Assembly: GCF_007971225.1 (NCBI RefSeq)
Contig: NZ_CP042435.1
Coordinates: 3,165,501 to 3,229,500 of the forward strand
DNA: 64,000 nucleotides
Direction of reading: 5' to 3'
From: Panacibacter ginsenosidivorans
GTDB taxonomy: Bacteria > Bacteroidota > Bacteroidia > Chitinophagales > Chitinophagaceae
Under the pieces are notes generated by a model that worked only from the letters and a program-made list of their open reading frames with translations, had not been told where the DNA came from and searched no databases. Within the stretch, counting starts at the first letter, position 1. Each line of letters opens with the position of its first letter. Positions 19,030 to 27,452 of the stretch are shown here, one piece after another. A program made the position numbers and the translations under genes.

Positions 19030-19033
19030 TCTT

Positions 19034-20215
19034 ATGAACAAAGTCCAGCAAGTTACCGGTACTAAACAAAAAAAACCGGGCGTTGGTAGTCTGTTACTCA
19101 TTATTAATTTCCTGGTGATCGTTACGATCTTCGGCTGTAAAAAACAAGACACAGCTTTCCAGAAAGAATCAACAAGCCAGGATCTTACATCTGCTGATGT
19201 CAGCAATATCAAAGCTGATATAATTGTGCAGGCAGGCACTTCTATACAGGCTGCAATTGATGCCGCACAGCCGGGAAATGTTATAAAAATTGAAGCTGGT
19301 ATCTATACAGAGGCCCTGCATATAGAAAAAGCAAACATTAAGATCATTGGTCTTCCAACCGCAACCAGCGAAGTGATTATTCAAAATCCTGGTGATGAAG
19401 AAAATGGTATCACTGTTACAGATGCAGGTGATGGTTTTTTACTAAGAAATGTTACTGTACAGAATTTTGAAGAAAACGGTGTTTATCTTGACAGCGTAGA
19501 TGGCTTTTCGCTTATTCATATTGCTACCATTAGCAATGGAGAGTATGGTCTGTTTCCGCTGCATTGCAGTAATGGCACTATATCTCATTGCAGTGCAACA
19601 GGGCACAGCGACACTGGTATATACGTTGGTCAATCCAATAATGTAACTATGGAAAGCAACACTGCATTTGGCAATGTAATAGGAATGGAAGCAGAGAATT
19701 CAGATGATATAGAAGTAACCCATAACCAGTCTTACGATAACTGCACAGGTATAATGGTAGATCTGCTTCCACAGAAAGACATTAAGACATCGAACAATGT
19801 TCATGTAAGCGGAAACCATGTGTTCAATAACAACCATATAAACTTTGGTGAAGAAGGTTCTCTTGAATCTGTAGTGCCTGTTGGTATTGGCATATTAATA
19901 CTTGGTACTGATAATACACAGGTTGATAACAACAACGTAACAGATAACAATTTTACAGGCATTGTAGTATTTAGCACATTGGTGCTTGGTGAACTGGCGG
20001 GTCTTCCACCGGAATATTTTGCAGATATAGAACCTAATCCGGATGGTGCTTACATTTTCAAGAACCAGGCAAAAAGAAATGGTTCTGCACCGCCACCATT
20101 ACCAATAGAATTACCAGGTGTTGATCTTTTATGGGATGGAGCAGGTATTAATAACTGCTGGGCTAATAATATTTTTAAAACAAGCTCGCCAGATCCGTTG
20201 CCAACTTGTAATTAA
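19034..20215 (+). CDS. Right-handed parallel beta-helix lipoprotein (NosD-like)
   Basis: 393 residues. The N-terminus has a basic region, a hydrophobic segment LLLIINFLVIVTIFGC and a lipobox cysteine followed by KK, so the protein is probably a lipoprotein. From about residue 65 it has pectate-lyase-like beta-helix coils: SIQAAIDAAQPGNVIKIEAGIYTEAL, then recurring NVT/NN turns (NVTVQNFEENGVYL, GTISHCSATGHSDTGIYVGQSNNV, IGMEAENSDDIEVTHNQSYDN, VDNNNVTDNNFTGIVVF). This is the NosD/right-handed-helix-repeat architecture, usually a carbohydrate-active or surface-binding scaffold. No catalytic residues can be assigned. The start is fixed by the strong Shine-Dalgarno site. Confidence 0.85.
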   Translation: MNKVQQVTGTKQKKPGVGSLLLIINFLVIVTIFGCKKQDTAFQKESTSQDLTSADVSNIKADIIVQAGTSIQAAIDAAQPGNVIKIEAGIYTEALHIEKANIKIIGLPTATSEVIIQNPGDEENGITVTDAGDGFLLRNVTVQNFEENGVYLDSVDGFSLIHIATISNGEYGLFPLHCSNGTISHCSATGHSDTGIYVGQSNNVTMESNTAFGNVIGMEAENSDDIEVTHNQSYDNCTGIMVDLLPQKDIKTSNNVHVSGNHVFNNNHINFGEEGSLESVVPVGIGILILGTDNTQVDNNNVTDNNFTGIVVFSTLVLGELAGLPPEYFADIEPNPDGAYIFKNQAKRNGSAPPPLPIELPGVDLLWDGAGINNCWANNIFKTSSPDPLPTCN

Positions 20216-20319
20216 TAGAATGCTGTTTAGGGGTTTGAAGTATAAGGGGTGCCTTTCCAGGCGCCCTTTAAGAACCTCTTCATAGTACTTATAACATTTA
20301 AACAATAAATAAAACTGCC

Positions 20320-21075
20320 ATGAAATACAGATCAACAATACTGCTGATTGCAGTTGCAGTTAGCTTGTTTACAAGTTCCTGCATGCACTATTATTATGCT
20401 CCCAGTTCAAATAACATTCCATTACTAAAAGAAAAAAATGATGGGAATATTGAACTTAAATATAGTGTAGGAAATTATTACGAGGGAGTTGAAGTCCAAA
20501 GCGCTTATGCAGTTGGGAACCATGTAGGTGTACAATTGAATTTTTTTACAGCATCGGAAAGTGAGGAAGACTATGGATCAGGAAATGGCTCCTATATAGA
20601 AGCAGCAGGCGGGTATTTTAAACCCACCACTAATCATAAATGGGTCTTTGAAACATATGCAGGTATTGGAACTGGGGTCGTTAATAATAAGTATGGATCT
20701 GCAGAAACTTCAAAAGCAGGGGTAACCAAATTTTTTGTACAGCCCTCCTTTGGTTTTACGAACCCCTATTTCGATATAGCGATTGCTTCAAAATTTAGTC
20801 TGGCAAACTTTAAGGTAAAGAACTCCTCTGTAAATAAAGATGCATTTCCGGTAGATTACGATGACATACAATTGCTAAAAAACACCAAATCATTTTTTAT
20901 ATGGGAGCCGGGAATTATGATGAGAGGAGGATTTAAAAGTTTGAAATTCCAGGGCAGCCTTACAATAGCTGTTCCGTCTAATTCAGCTTTAAGTATAGAC
21001 AATGTAAATTATTCAACGGGTATTATGATACCATTTAAACCTAAGAAGCAATCACAGGTAGTACCAACTCAATAA
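20320..21075 (+). CDS. Lipoprotein with predicted barrel-like beta structure, unknown function
   Basis: 251 residues. The signal sequence ends in the lipobox FTSSC (Cys at about 21). The mature part has repeated amphipathic strands separated by Gly/Asn turns (GNIELKYSVGNYYEGVEVQSAYAVGNHVGVQLNFF, GSYIEAAGGYFKPTTNHKWVFETYAGIGTG, KFFVQPSFGFTNPYFDIAIASKFSL), as in outer-membrane beta-barrels of Bacteroidota, though a lipid-anchored barrel is unusual. It follows the beta-helix lipoprotein by 104 bases in the same direction. No named family is recognised. Confidence 0.7.
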   Translation: MKYRSTILLIAVAVSLFTSSCMHYYYAPSSNNIPLLKEKNDGNIELKYSVGNYYEGVEVQSAYAVGNHVGVQLNFFTASESEEDYGSGNGSYIEAAGGYFKPTTNHKWVFETYAGIGTGVVNNKYGSAETSKAGVTKFFVQPSFGFTNPYFDIAIASKFSLANFKVKNSSVNKDAFPVDYDDIQLLKNTKSFFIWEPGIMMRGGFKSLKFQGSLTIAVPSNSALSIDNVNYSTGIMIPFKPKKQSQVVPTQ

Positions 21076-21108
21076 GAAAAACATCTACCCAGTTCCTGCA
21101 TATTCAAA

Positions 21109-22101
21109 TTAACAATGTATTGCTTTATGCATAACTGTGCTTACAATTTCTTCTATTGTATGGGTAAGAAGTAATTTATATGGAGGATCATTTTGTAACC
21201 AGTTGTTTACATGCGTTGAGAAGTTTTCATCAATACCATTAACTACCGGCACGTCAAAATTTTTCAACGCTTCTGCATTGCATAGTTGTTCATACTGCCC
21301 TTTGATAGGCAGGCATAATAATTTCTTACCAAGGTATAATGCTTCTGCAGGTGTTTCAAAACCTGCACCGGTAATAATGCCCGTGCAGTTGATCATACTT
21401 TCATTAAAAGCATGATTACTGATTGGTATAAATGTAATATGCTTATCAACTGTTACCTGTTTTACTTTTTTAGAGAATACTTCAAACCGTGTATCTTTTA
21501 CTTTATGCAATTGTGGCGCAACAACCTCATCTGCATAATGAGACAGGTAAACGGTTATATGCCCTTTATCAGCAGGTTCGGCGGCAAGAATATCATTTTT
21601 TATAACAGGGTTGTAAATAAAATCATCGTATTGTTCAAAGTGAAGGCCAATATAGTTTGTAGCAGTAGCAAATTTTTTGAGAATAAATTCACCTGCCGGG
21701 TCTTTCCTTAAAGGTCGTGGTGTTTTATCGCTTTGAAAACTTGCCTGGTGACCAAAACTTATAGAAGGAATTTTTTTCTGCCTGCAGGCCAAAGAAGTTA
21801 TGCTTTCAAAATCGTTGATCACCACGTCGTATTTTTCTACAGGCAATCGCTTTGCATCTTTATAAGCATTTACTACGTTCAATTCCTTTAGCATGCGCCA
21901 GTAATCAAGCCCGCCATTTTTATGATAAAACAAACTTAATCCTCTGCTGCGGAATTTTACAGGAAGGGCAGTTTGCAGGTCACTGTTACTTCCGCTAAGA
22001 AAAATATCTACTGTTCCATACCGTTGAAGAAAGGGCAACAGTTCTGCGGCTCTTGCTATATGTCCATTGCCCGTTGCTTGTACTGCATAAAATATTTTCA
22101 A
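21109..22101 (-). CDS. Glycosyltransferase of the MJ1255/GT28-like type
   Basis: 330 residues with a two-domain GT-B layout. The N-terminal loop reads YAVQATGNGHIARAAEL, the Gly-rich acceptor loop seen in MurG-like and MJ1255/VC2487 glycosyltransferases. The C-terminal domain has the nucleotide-sugar motif ITGAGFETPAEALYLGKKLLCLPIKGQYEQLCNA. The start overlaps the stop of the upstream metallophosphoesterase gene by four bases (ATGA type), so the two are translationally coupled. A role in glycolipid or cell-envelope synthesis is inferred. Donor and acceptor are unknown. Confidence 0.82.
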   Translation of the reverse strand: MKIFYAVQATGNGHIARAAELLPFLQRYGTVDIFLSGSNSDLQTALPVKFRSRGLSLFYHKNGGLDYWRMLKELNVVNAYKDAKRLPVEKYDVVINDFESITSLACRQKKIPSISFGHQASFQSDKTPRPLRKDPAGEFILKKFATATNYIGLHFEQYDDFIYNPVIKNDILAAEPADKGHITVYLSHYADEVVAPQLHKVKDTRFEVFSKKVKQVTVDKHITFIPISNHAFNESMINCTGIITGAGFETPAEALYLGKKLLCLPIKGQYEQLCNAEALKNFDVPVVNGIDENFSTHVNNWLQNDPPYKLLLTHTIEEIVSTVMHKAIHC

Positions 22102-22958
22102 TCTGCCTTTACTTTAAGTGAGGTAATAAACATAGCCACTTCATTGGTAAGCACATTTAATTCGGGCAATTTTTTTTCCATTTTTACTATTGTTGCTTTC
22201 TGGGCCTCAAATGCCTTTTCATCATAATGATAGATCTTCCATTCATTATCCATGTATTCAAGTGAGGTAAGGTTCTCAATCCAGTCTCCGCTGTTTAAAT
22301 ATGTTACTTTACCATCTTTTGTTTCAACGATTCTTTGTTGCGGCTGGTGTATATGCCCGCAGATAACATAATCATATTTCTTTTCAATGGCAAGCTCTGC
22401 AGCTGTTTGTTCAAAGTCAGCGATCCATGATACTGCCTTCTTTACACTGTTTTTTACTTTTTTACTAAAGCTCATTTTTTCACGGCCCATCAGTTTTAAA
22501 CCCCAATTTATAAAACTGTTGATGAGTATTAAAAGATCATAGCCATGTCCGCCAAGTTTTGCCAGCATTTTTGCACTGCCTTTTGTTGTTGCATCAAATA
22601 CATCTCCATGAAAAATCCACGTCATCTTACCATTTATTTCCATTACCATTTTATCGGTAAGTTGAAAATTACCTATTTCAATATCGCTGTAGCGGCGCAG
22701 CATTTCATCATGGTTACCGGTAATATAAATTACCCGTGTGCCTTTTCCCAGCAGGCTCATGATTTCTTTTATAACCTGCATGTGTGCCACAGGAAAATAT
22801 CTTTTACTGAATTGCCAGCCATCAATAATATCGCCATTCAAAACAAGAATACGCGGGGTAATGCTTTTCAGGTAATTAACTAGTTCATTGGCGTGGCAGC
22901 CATAGGTGCCAAGATGCAGGTCACTCATTACCACAACATCAACATATCTGCGCTCCAT
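22098..22958 (-). CDS. LpxH-like calcineurin-type metallophosphoesterase
   Basis: 286 residues. All motifs of the metallophosphoesterase fold are present: MSDLHLG (residues 11-17), NGDIIDGW, GNHDE, then the late His pairs FHGDVFD and CGHIHQPQ. The family is that of UDP-2,3-diacylglucosamine diphosphatase LpxH/LpxH2, which cleaves a pyrophosphate in lipid A synthesis, but Bacteroidota carry several homologues of which only one serves lipid A. The insertion between the second and third motif blocks (KMLAKLGGHGYDLLILINSFINWGLKLMG) looks like a membrane-contacting cap. It is the first gene of a two-gene operon with a glycosyltransferase. Confidence 0.85.
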   Translation of the reverse strand: MERRYVDVVVMSDLHLGTYGCHANELVNYLKSITPRILVLNGDIIDGWQFSKRYFPVAHMQVIKEIMSLLGKGTRVIYITGNHDEMLRRYSDIEIGNFQLTDKMVMEINGKMTWIFHGDVFDATTKGSAKMLAKLGGHGYDLLILINSFINWGLKLMGREKMSFSKKVKNSVKKAVSWIADFEQTAAELAIEKKYDYVICGHIHQPQQRIVETKDGKVTYLNSGDWIENLTSLEYMDNEWKIYHYDEKAFEAQKATIVKMEKKLPELNVLTNEVAMFITSLKVKAD

Positions 22959-23099
22959 AGTATTGGGGTTTTACAAAAGTCCCAAGATTATATTACGTAC
23001 ATGTTATGTAAACATTAAGCCATTGTGATCTGTTTGTGAATGTAATGTTAGCAATAATGAATTTTGTTAGCCCCACAATTGAATAACTATTTAGCTTTC

Positions 23100-23217
23100 G
23101 TTGCGTCGCACTCTTGTACTGTTGAACGCGAATCGTCAATTTAATCTTCTCTGTATCTACCATTTTCATTTCCCAATTGACGAATAAAGCTTTGAATGTA
23201 CAAGTGAGTGACACAAC
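23100..23217. repeat. Dispersed hairpin repeat, paired arms (A and B types)
   Basis: GTTGCGTCGCACTCTTGTAC (23100-23119) faces GTACAAGTGAGTGACACAAC (23198-23217) across 78 bases, the longest loop among the clear A/B pairs. The right flank continues AACAGATGCCAT. Confidence 0.85.
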
Positions 23218-23370
23218 AACAGATGCCATTATAAACTATTGCTTACAAAAAATAATTGAGAAGCAAACAGTCAGCACATTAAAAATTACAGTGATCGTTT
23301 ATACAATCTTCATAGTTATTTAAGCCCCACTAATTGCTTATGCTGTTTGTTTGTACTACTTTTACTTTAC

Positions 23371-23400
23371 AAATCCGCTACTGACAATGGCGGATTTTTT
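23371..23400 (+). terminator. Orphan intrinsic terminator-like hairpin
   Basis: AAATCCGC and GCGGATTT enclose eleven bases and run into a T tract. It lies 155 bases before the Cys-rich lipoprotein gene and over 2 kb after the last plus-strand gene, so it may end a small RNA or act as a leader attenuator. Confidence 0.6.
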
Positions 23401-23554
23401 ATTGTACCAACATTATAAACCATAAAAAAACTTTTTTGCCTATAAGTATTATTTATTTGTTTTTCGGTTAGTATTGTTTCTTTGAGTATCTACTTACAGA
23501 CTTTCAGTAACTGATAAACAATTAAATATTTTTTCAATTTAAAATCCAATTTTT

Positions 23555-24193
23555 ATGAAGTTAACCAACAGAACTTTTGTTCTAACGGCAATGCTAGCCG
23601 CATCGATCAGTCTTTTTTATGCATGTTCTAAAAGCGCAACAGGAACCGTTGCTCCTGTATCAAGGGTTTCTGCTACAAGCTCAAGTAATCTCGATCTTGA
23701 CCCTACTACTATGTGTGGCATCGCACTTGAAGCTCCATTAACAGCAGGGCAAACAATTCCAGCAGGTTCAATCTCTATTCAAAATGATCCGAACAATGTG
23801 TATGTAACTTATAATACCAGTGGCGACTGGAAGTTATCAGAAGTTCATTTAAGCATTGACTGCAATACCAATGGAGATTGTACGCAGGCAAAGAGCTCTG
23901 ATCTGGCACCTGGTAAATTTCCTTACAAAATGGTATTTAATGCTGGAACGGCCGGTCCTTGTGATCCTAGTACGGGTTTACCTACCAGTTACACTTTTGT
24001 TATATCCAGAGCTGAGTTAGGCACATGTACATGTTTTTGCGTTTATCCACACGCTGTTGTAGTAAGATGCGATGGTAGTTCTATAGCAGAAACACAAACA
24101 GCATGGGGTGGCAATGTTATGCAGATAACAAACGGTAAATGGTATGGTGGTACTAATTATTGCCTGCAGGAATGTGGCGATCTTGGAAAATAA
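23555..24193 (+). CDS. Cysteine-rich lipoprotein of unknown function
   Basis: 212 residues. The signal peptide ends in the lipobox LFYAC, followed by SKSATG. The mature protein has about twelve further cysteines, several in tight groups (SIDCNTNGDC, GTCTCFCVYP, NYCLQECGD), which suggests a disulfide-rich secreted domain. A central part reads ISIQNDPNNVYVTYNTSGDWKLSEVHLSIDC and TSYTFVISRAELG, reminiscent of beta-sandwich domains. I do not recognise a named family. It ends at a perfect palindromic terminator and is followed by a T9SS-cargo gene in the same direction. Confidence 0.75.
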   Translation: MKLTNRTFVLTAMLAASISLFYACSKSATGTVAPVSRVSATSSSNLDLDPTTMCGIALEAPLTAGQTIPAGSISIQNDPNNVYVTYNTSGDWKLSEVHLSIDCNTNGDCTQAKSSDLAPGKFPYKMVFNAGTAGPCDPSTGLPTSYTFVISRAELGTCTCFCVYPHAVVVRCDGSSIAETQTAWGGNVMQITNGKWYGGTNYCLQECGDLGK

Positions 24194-24230
24194 AACCATT
24201 ATCCTAAATAAAACAAAAACCTAATCAGTA

Positions 24231-24266
24231 AAACAAAGGGCGGCTTTTAAAAGCCGCCCTTTGTTT
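24231..24266. terminator. Perfect 36-base palindromic terminator
   Basis: AAACAAAGGGCGGCTTTT is followed directly by its exact complement. The hairpin, ending in a T-rich tail, closes the Cys-rich lipoprotein transcript. Confidence 0.88.
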
Positions 24267-24473
24267 TAATTATCCATTAAAACAATTTCGTAAAAACTTA
24301 AAACCCGTTTTCTTTATATAAAAGAATCTACTTTTACCGGGTAATCCGTATGGTATGTTTTTCTGCCCTAAGCATTCAGCATAACGACTTCTGATTATTC
24401 AAGATCTAAACCCGTTATTCCAGCATTGTTTGGCAGTTGCATATCTATTAATTAATCATTAATCCGTTTAACT

Positions 24474-24548
24474 ATGAAGCGAATTTTATCTTTCGCGGCA
24501 ATATTATTTATTGCTGCAGTCTTTCTCCCTTCGAAATTATGCTTGTGA
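24474..24548 (+). other. Signal-peptide reading frame displaced by a frameshift
   Basis: An ATG at 24474 opens MKRILSFAAILFIAAVFLPS, a textbook signal peptide, then stops at TGA 24546-24548. The cargo gene that should follow continues in the +1 frame. Removing one base in the TTTCTCCC run near 24525 would join the two into one protein of about 182 residues. Confidence 0.6.
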
Positions 24549-25023
24549 TGGCGCGGCCAAAATTAAAGTAAAAGGAGGAACAGCACCCTACACAGTAGTT
24601 TGGAATGATGGCTATATAGGTGTTGCACGAAATGGTCTTTGTAAAGGAACATATACTGTAACAGCAACAGACGCAAACGGCTGTATTGTTGTATGCACGC
24701 TGAAAATAAAATGCGGCGCTGAAGGCACGCAAATAACAGCGGTTACTTCGTCATCCTTAATTACAAAAGATGATATAAGCGTTGCAGCATCTCCAAACCC
24801 CACAAAAGGATTAGTAAGACTTTCTGTAAGTGCTGCAAAAAGTGGTAGCGCTATTGTTAATGTGTACGATATGACCGGTAAAAAAATAAGCACAGAAAAA
24901 TTTGCTGTAAACCCCGGAACCAATATAAAAAGTATTAATCTCAGCAAATATGCCAAAGGATTTTATAATGTGGAAATGATTGTAGGCAACGGAAAAAAAT
25001 TGGTAAAAGTTATGGTTCAATAG
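24511..25023 (+). CDS. T9SS type A sorting domain protein, 5' end frameshifted
   Basis: The open frame of 170 residues starts on a TTG and has no signal peptide of its own; the signal peptide lies in another frame from 24474. The N-terminal half (ACDGAAKIKVKGGTAPYTVVWNDG ... GTYTVTATDANGCIVVCTLK) is an SprB-type repeat, a beta-sandwich found in surface adhesins of Bacteroidota. The C-terminal 80 residues are a type A sorting domain: SVAASPNPTKGLVRLSV, IVNVYDMTGKKI, INLSKYAKGFYNVEM and a Lys-rich end KLVKVMVQ. The product would be exported by Sec and then the Por/type IX system. The gene is either broken, miscalled in sequencing, or decoded by frameshifting. Confidence 0.7.
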   Translation: MLQSFSLRNYACDGAAKIKVKGGTAPYTVVWNDGYIGVARNGLCKGTYTVTATDANGCIVVCTLKIKCGAEGTQITAVTSSSLITKDDISVAASPNPTKGLVRLSVSAAKSGSAIVNVYDMTGKKISTEKFAVNPGTNIKSINLSKYAKGFYNVEMIVGNGKKLVKVMVQ

Positions 25024-25042
25024 ATGTGTTTTCTTTTGATCT

Positions 25043-25073
25043 AAAACCGTCTCCTTAACGAGACGGTTTTTTT
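25043..25073 (+). terminator. Intrinsic terminator
   Basis: AAAACCGTCT and AGACGGTTTT enclose an eight-base loop and end in a run of T, just after the T9SS-cargo gene. Confidence 0.85.
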
Positions 25074-25151
25074 ATTTTTGTTAGTATTATAATGCTGGTT
25101 GCATGAGAAGAAATTTTTTGGAGCCGGCATTTGTATTTCATGGCAGCTTTG

Positions 25152-25323
25152 ATTGCGTCGCACACCTGGGTGGAGGGGAATCAAAATTAGCAACTAAAAT
25201 ATTTTGTAAATAAGAACAGCATGAGGTTTATTAACAAAATGATCTTTGTGTAGCTTGCGAATAGAAATATTGTTCACTATTTTAGGACGATACAGTTCCG
25301 AACGCACAAGTGAGTGACACAAC
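25152..25323. repeat. Dispersed hairpin repeat, widely spaced arms
   Basis: A left remnant ATTGCGTCGCACAC (25152-25165), with flank GTATTTCATGGCA just before it, faces a right B-type arm GCACAAGTGAGTGACACAAC (25304-25323), about 140 bases apart. The insert between them is not repeat-like. Confidence 0.7.
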
Positions 25324-25439
25324 CTGCGATGCCCAAAGCACAAGGGTTAGTAACCAAAAAATACTTATCGCTTTTAGTTACAAACATGCCTTGCAGCCGT
25401 ACATTTGCTGCACATTATTCCACAACAAATTTTATTGTT

Positions 25440-26894
25440 ATGACAAAAATTGCTGTAGCTAAAGGCGATGGTATTGGCCCGGAGATTATGGACGCGGTGT
25501 TAAAAATATTTGATGCCGCAAAAGTACCGCTGGAATATGAATTTGTGGATATGGGCAAATGGGTTTTTGACAAAGGTTACAGCAATGGGATGACACCGGA
25601 TGCGCAACGCAGCATTGAAACATTGGGCATTTTATTTAAAGGTCCGATGGAAACCCCGAAAGGTAAAGGTGTAAAAAGCGTAAATGTTACGGCGCGTAAA
25701 ACATGGAACACTTACGCCAACAAAAGAACCTTTCAAACATTGCATGGTGTAGATACTGTTTTTAGTAAAGCGGGTATTCCAATTGATATTACAGTTGTGC
25801 GTGAAAATATTGAAGACACTTATGGTGGCGTAGAGCACATGCTTACTCATGATGTGGCATTGAGCCGTCGCTTTATAACAAGACCCGGAAGTTTGCAATT
25901 GATAAAGTATGCGTTTGAAATGGCCAAGAAAAAACAGGCCAAACGCATTACCTGTGGGCACAAGGCAAACATTATGAAAATAACTGATGGTTTGTTTCTT
26001 GAAGTGTTTTATGAAGTTGCCAAAGATTATCCTGAACTTAAAGCAGATGATGTAATCGTTGATGACCTTTGTATGAAACTCGTTACAAGACCTGATTTAT
26101 TTGATACGGTTGTATTAACCAATTTACAGGGTGATATTGTAAGTGATCTTTGTGCCGGATTGGTTGGCGGGCTTGGATTTGCCCCGTCTGCGAATATAGG
26201 CGATCATATTTGTATTTTTGAAGCAGTGCATGGTACAGCGCCTGATATCGCAGGGAAAAATATTGCAAATCCAACTGCATTATTATTAAGTGGTTTTGGA
26301 ATGCTTCGTCACCTTGGGATGATGGAAAGTGCGGCGATTATAGAAAATGCTTTGTTATATACCCTGGAACAGGGAATCCATACAGGCGACTTTGGAAATA
26401 AATCAATCCCGTCTTTAAATACCACTGAGTTTGCGGAAGCAATTATTGGCAATTTTGGTAAAGTACCGGAACAGGGTGCCAAACCTTTATTGAAAGATCT
26501 GCCCACCACTCAAACATATTTTAAATTAGAGAAAAATCCGATGATGGAATCTGCAGATGTGGCTAATGAAAAAATTGTGGGCGTGGATTTCTTTATTGAA
26601 AGCAATGAACAACCCATTACTATAGCTAATAAATGTATGCGTCATGCCGGTGTTAAATTTAAGCTTATTAATATCAGTAACCGTGGCACACAGGTTTGGC
26701 CAACAGGTTCAGTTTATACAAACCTGGTAAACCAGTACAATGTACGTTTTGAAAGCATTGATGATTTTCCGCTGAACCAGCAGGATGTGCTAGGGCTGTA
26801 CGTAAGCATGAGCGGCAACTTCAAAATATGCTCTTCGGAACTATTACTGATGCTGGGTGATAAAAAAGCATATAGCCTTGCACAGGGCCAATAA
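25440..26894 (+). CDS. icd: NADP-dependent isocitrate dehydrogenase, long form
   Basis: 484 residues. Oxidative decarboxylation of isocitrate to 2-oxoglutarate in the TCA cycle. The start [20 protein letters not shown] is the conserved N-terminus of the family; the open frame extends 126 bases upstream only by reading through a repeat. Substrate-site residues lie in [13 protein letters not shown], metal ligands in [20 protein letters not shown], and NADP contacts in [24 protein letters not shown]. Beyond about residue 340 a C-terminal extension of some 140 residues ([18 protein letters not shown] onward) matches the long isocitrate dehydrogenases of Thermus, Rickettsiales and Bacteroidota. 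The stop codon touches the stop of the next, convergent gene. Confidence 0.92.
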   Translation: MTKIAVAKGDGIGPEIMDAVLKIFDAAKVPLEYEFVDMGKWVFDKGYSNGMTPDAQRSIETLGILFKGPMETPKGKGVKSVNVTARKTWNTYANKRTFQTLHGVDTVFSKAGIPIDITVVRENIEDTYGGVEHMLTHDVALSRRFITRPGSLQLIKYAFEMAKKKQAKRITCGHKANIMKITDGLFLEVFYEVAKDYPELKADDVIVDDLCMKLVTRPDLFDTVVLTNLQGDIVSDLCAGLVGGLGFAPSANIGDHICIFEAVHGTAPDIAGKNIANPTALLLSGFGMLRHLGMMESAAIIENALLYTLEQGIHTGDFGNKSIPSLNTTEFAEAIIGNFGKVPEQGAKPLLKDLPTTQTYFKLEKNPMMESADVANEKIVGVDFFIESNEQPITIANKCMRHAGVKFKLINISNRGTQVWPTGSVYTNLVNQYNVRFESIDDFPLNQQDVLGLYVSMSGNFKICSSELLLMLGDKKAYSLAQGQ

Positions 26895-27254
26895 TTATTT
26901 TATCTTAAGCAATCTTTTCACACGCACAGATATTTCTGCCGGCTTAAATGGTTTTGAAATATAATCATTGGCACCAAGTGTTAGCGCTTCCAACACAGTA
27001 GCTTCCTGGTCCATAGCAGAAAGTACAAGTATGGGTACTTTATTTCCGGAAGACCGCACCACACTTATGAGATCAAGGCCTGAAGTAAAAGGCATCAATA
27101 TATCTGTAATAATAAGATCAGGCTTAAATGACTCCAGTGCTTCCAATGCTTCACGGCCATCCGTGTTTATACTCAGCGTATACCCTTCATTAGTAAGCTG
27201 CTGCTTTATAACTACCATCATCAGTGGGTCATCCTCTGCAATTAATATTTTCAT
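26895..27254 (-). CDS. Single-domain response regulator
   Basis: 119 residues, a receiver domain only. It has the acidic residues in AEDDPL, phospho-acceptor in DLIITDILMP, and ALTLGANDYISKPF with the conserved Lys. There is no output domain. Such stand-alone receivers act as phospho-relay intermediates or bind a partner directly, as CheY does. It is convergent with icd with no base between the two stop codons. No kinase is adjacent, though a PAS kinase lies 1.6 kb away on the other strand. Confidence 0.9.
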   Translation of the reverse strand: MKILIAEDDPLMMVVIKQQLTNEGYTLSINTDGREALEALESFKPDLIITDILMPFTSGLDLISVVRSSGNKVPILVLSAMDQEATVLEALTLGANDYISKPFKPAEISVRVKRLLKIK

Positions 27255-27394
27255 GGGTTTTTGGTTTTTAAGGATATAGCTACATCATGGAAATAATTGT
27301 GTATTGGCATGAAATAACGAGTATTCAAATTATTTAGAAACAAGACTTTTACGTTTTGACTTTATTTTAACCAGATACATGGCTTCAATTCTAC

Positions 27395-27402
27395 TATTTT
27401 TG
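27395..27402 (+). promoter_or_regulatory. Candidate -7 promoter box
   Basis: TATTTTTG matches the Bacteroidota -7 consensus TAnnTTTG. It would place the transcription start about 45 bases before the barrel-protein ATG. No convincing -33 TTG is seen at the normal distance. Confidence 0.35.
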
Positions 27403-27452
27403 TCGGCGCTGGTCAAAATCCGGAAACAAATTTAATTATCAAAAGCTGCATA

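Larger units (their letters stand above)
18019..19033. other. 1-kb gene-free stretch with two repeat loci
   Basis: No credible gene. It contains a decayed repeat arm at 18073-18092 and a paired locus at 18744-18842. Short open frames at 18052-18312 and 18508-18696 lack signal peptides, motifs and coding bias, and the first simply reads through a repeat arm. It is possibly a graveyard of older insertions. Confidence 0.6.
22959..23554. other. Intergenic region with paired repeat and orphan terminator
   Basis: 596 bases holding a paired repeat (23100-23217) and an intrinsic-terminator-like hairpin (23371-23400) that has no plus-strand gene upstream of it. No credible open frame is present. Confidence 0.6.
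25024..25439. other. Intergenic region with terminator and paired repeat
   Basis: 416 bases with the terminator of the T9SS gene and one wide repeat pair. The open frame of the isocitrate dehydrogenase runs back to 25314, but that part reads through the repeat arm. Confidence 0.6.

Noticed and set aside
18019-19033. Remnant of an insertion sequence in the 1-kb gap
   Set aside because: No transposase-like frame or terminal repeats other than the dispersed hairpin family could be seen.
25314-25439. N-terminal extension of isocitrate dehydrogenase by 42 residues
   Set aside because: The added part translates a repeat arm and its flank; the family N-terminus is [15 protein letters not shown] at 25440.
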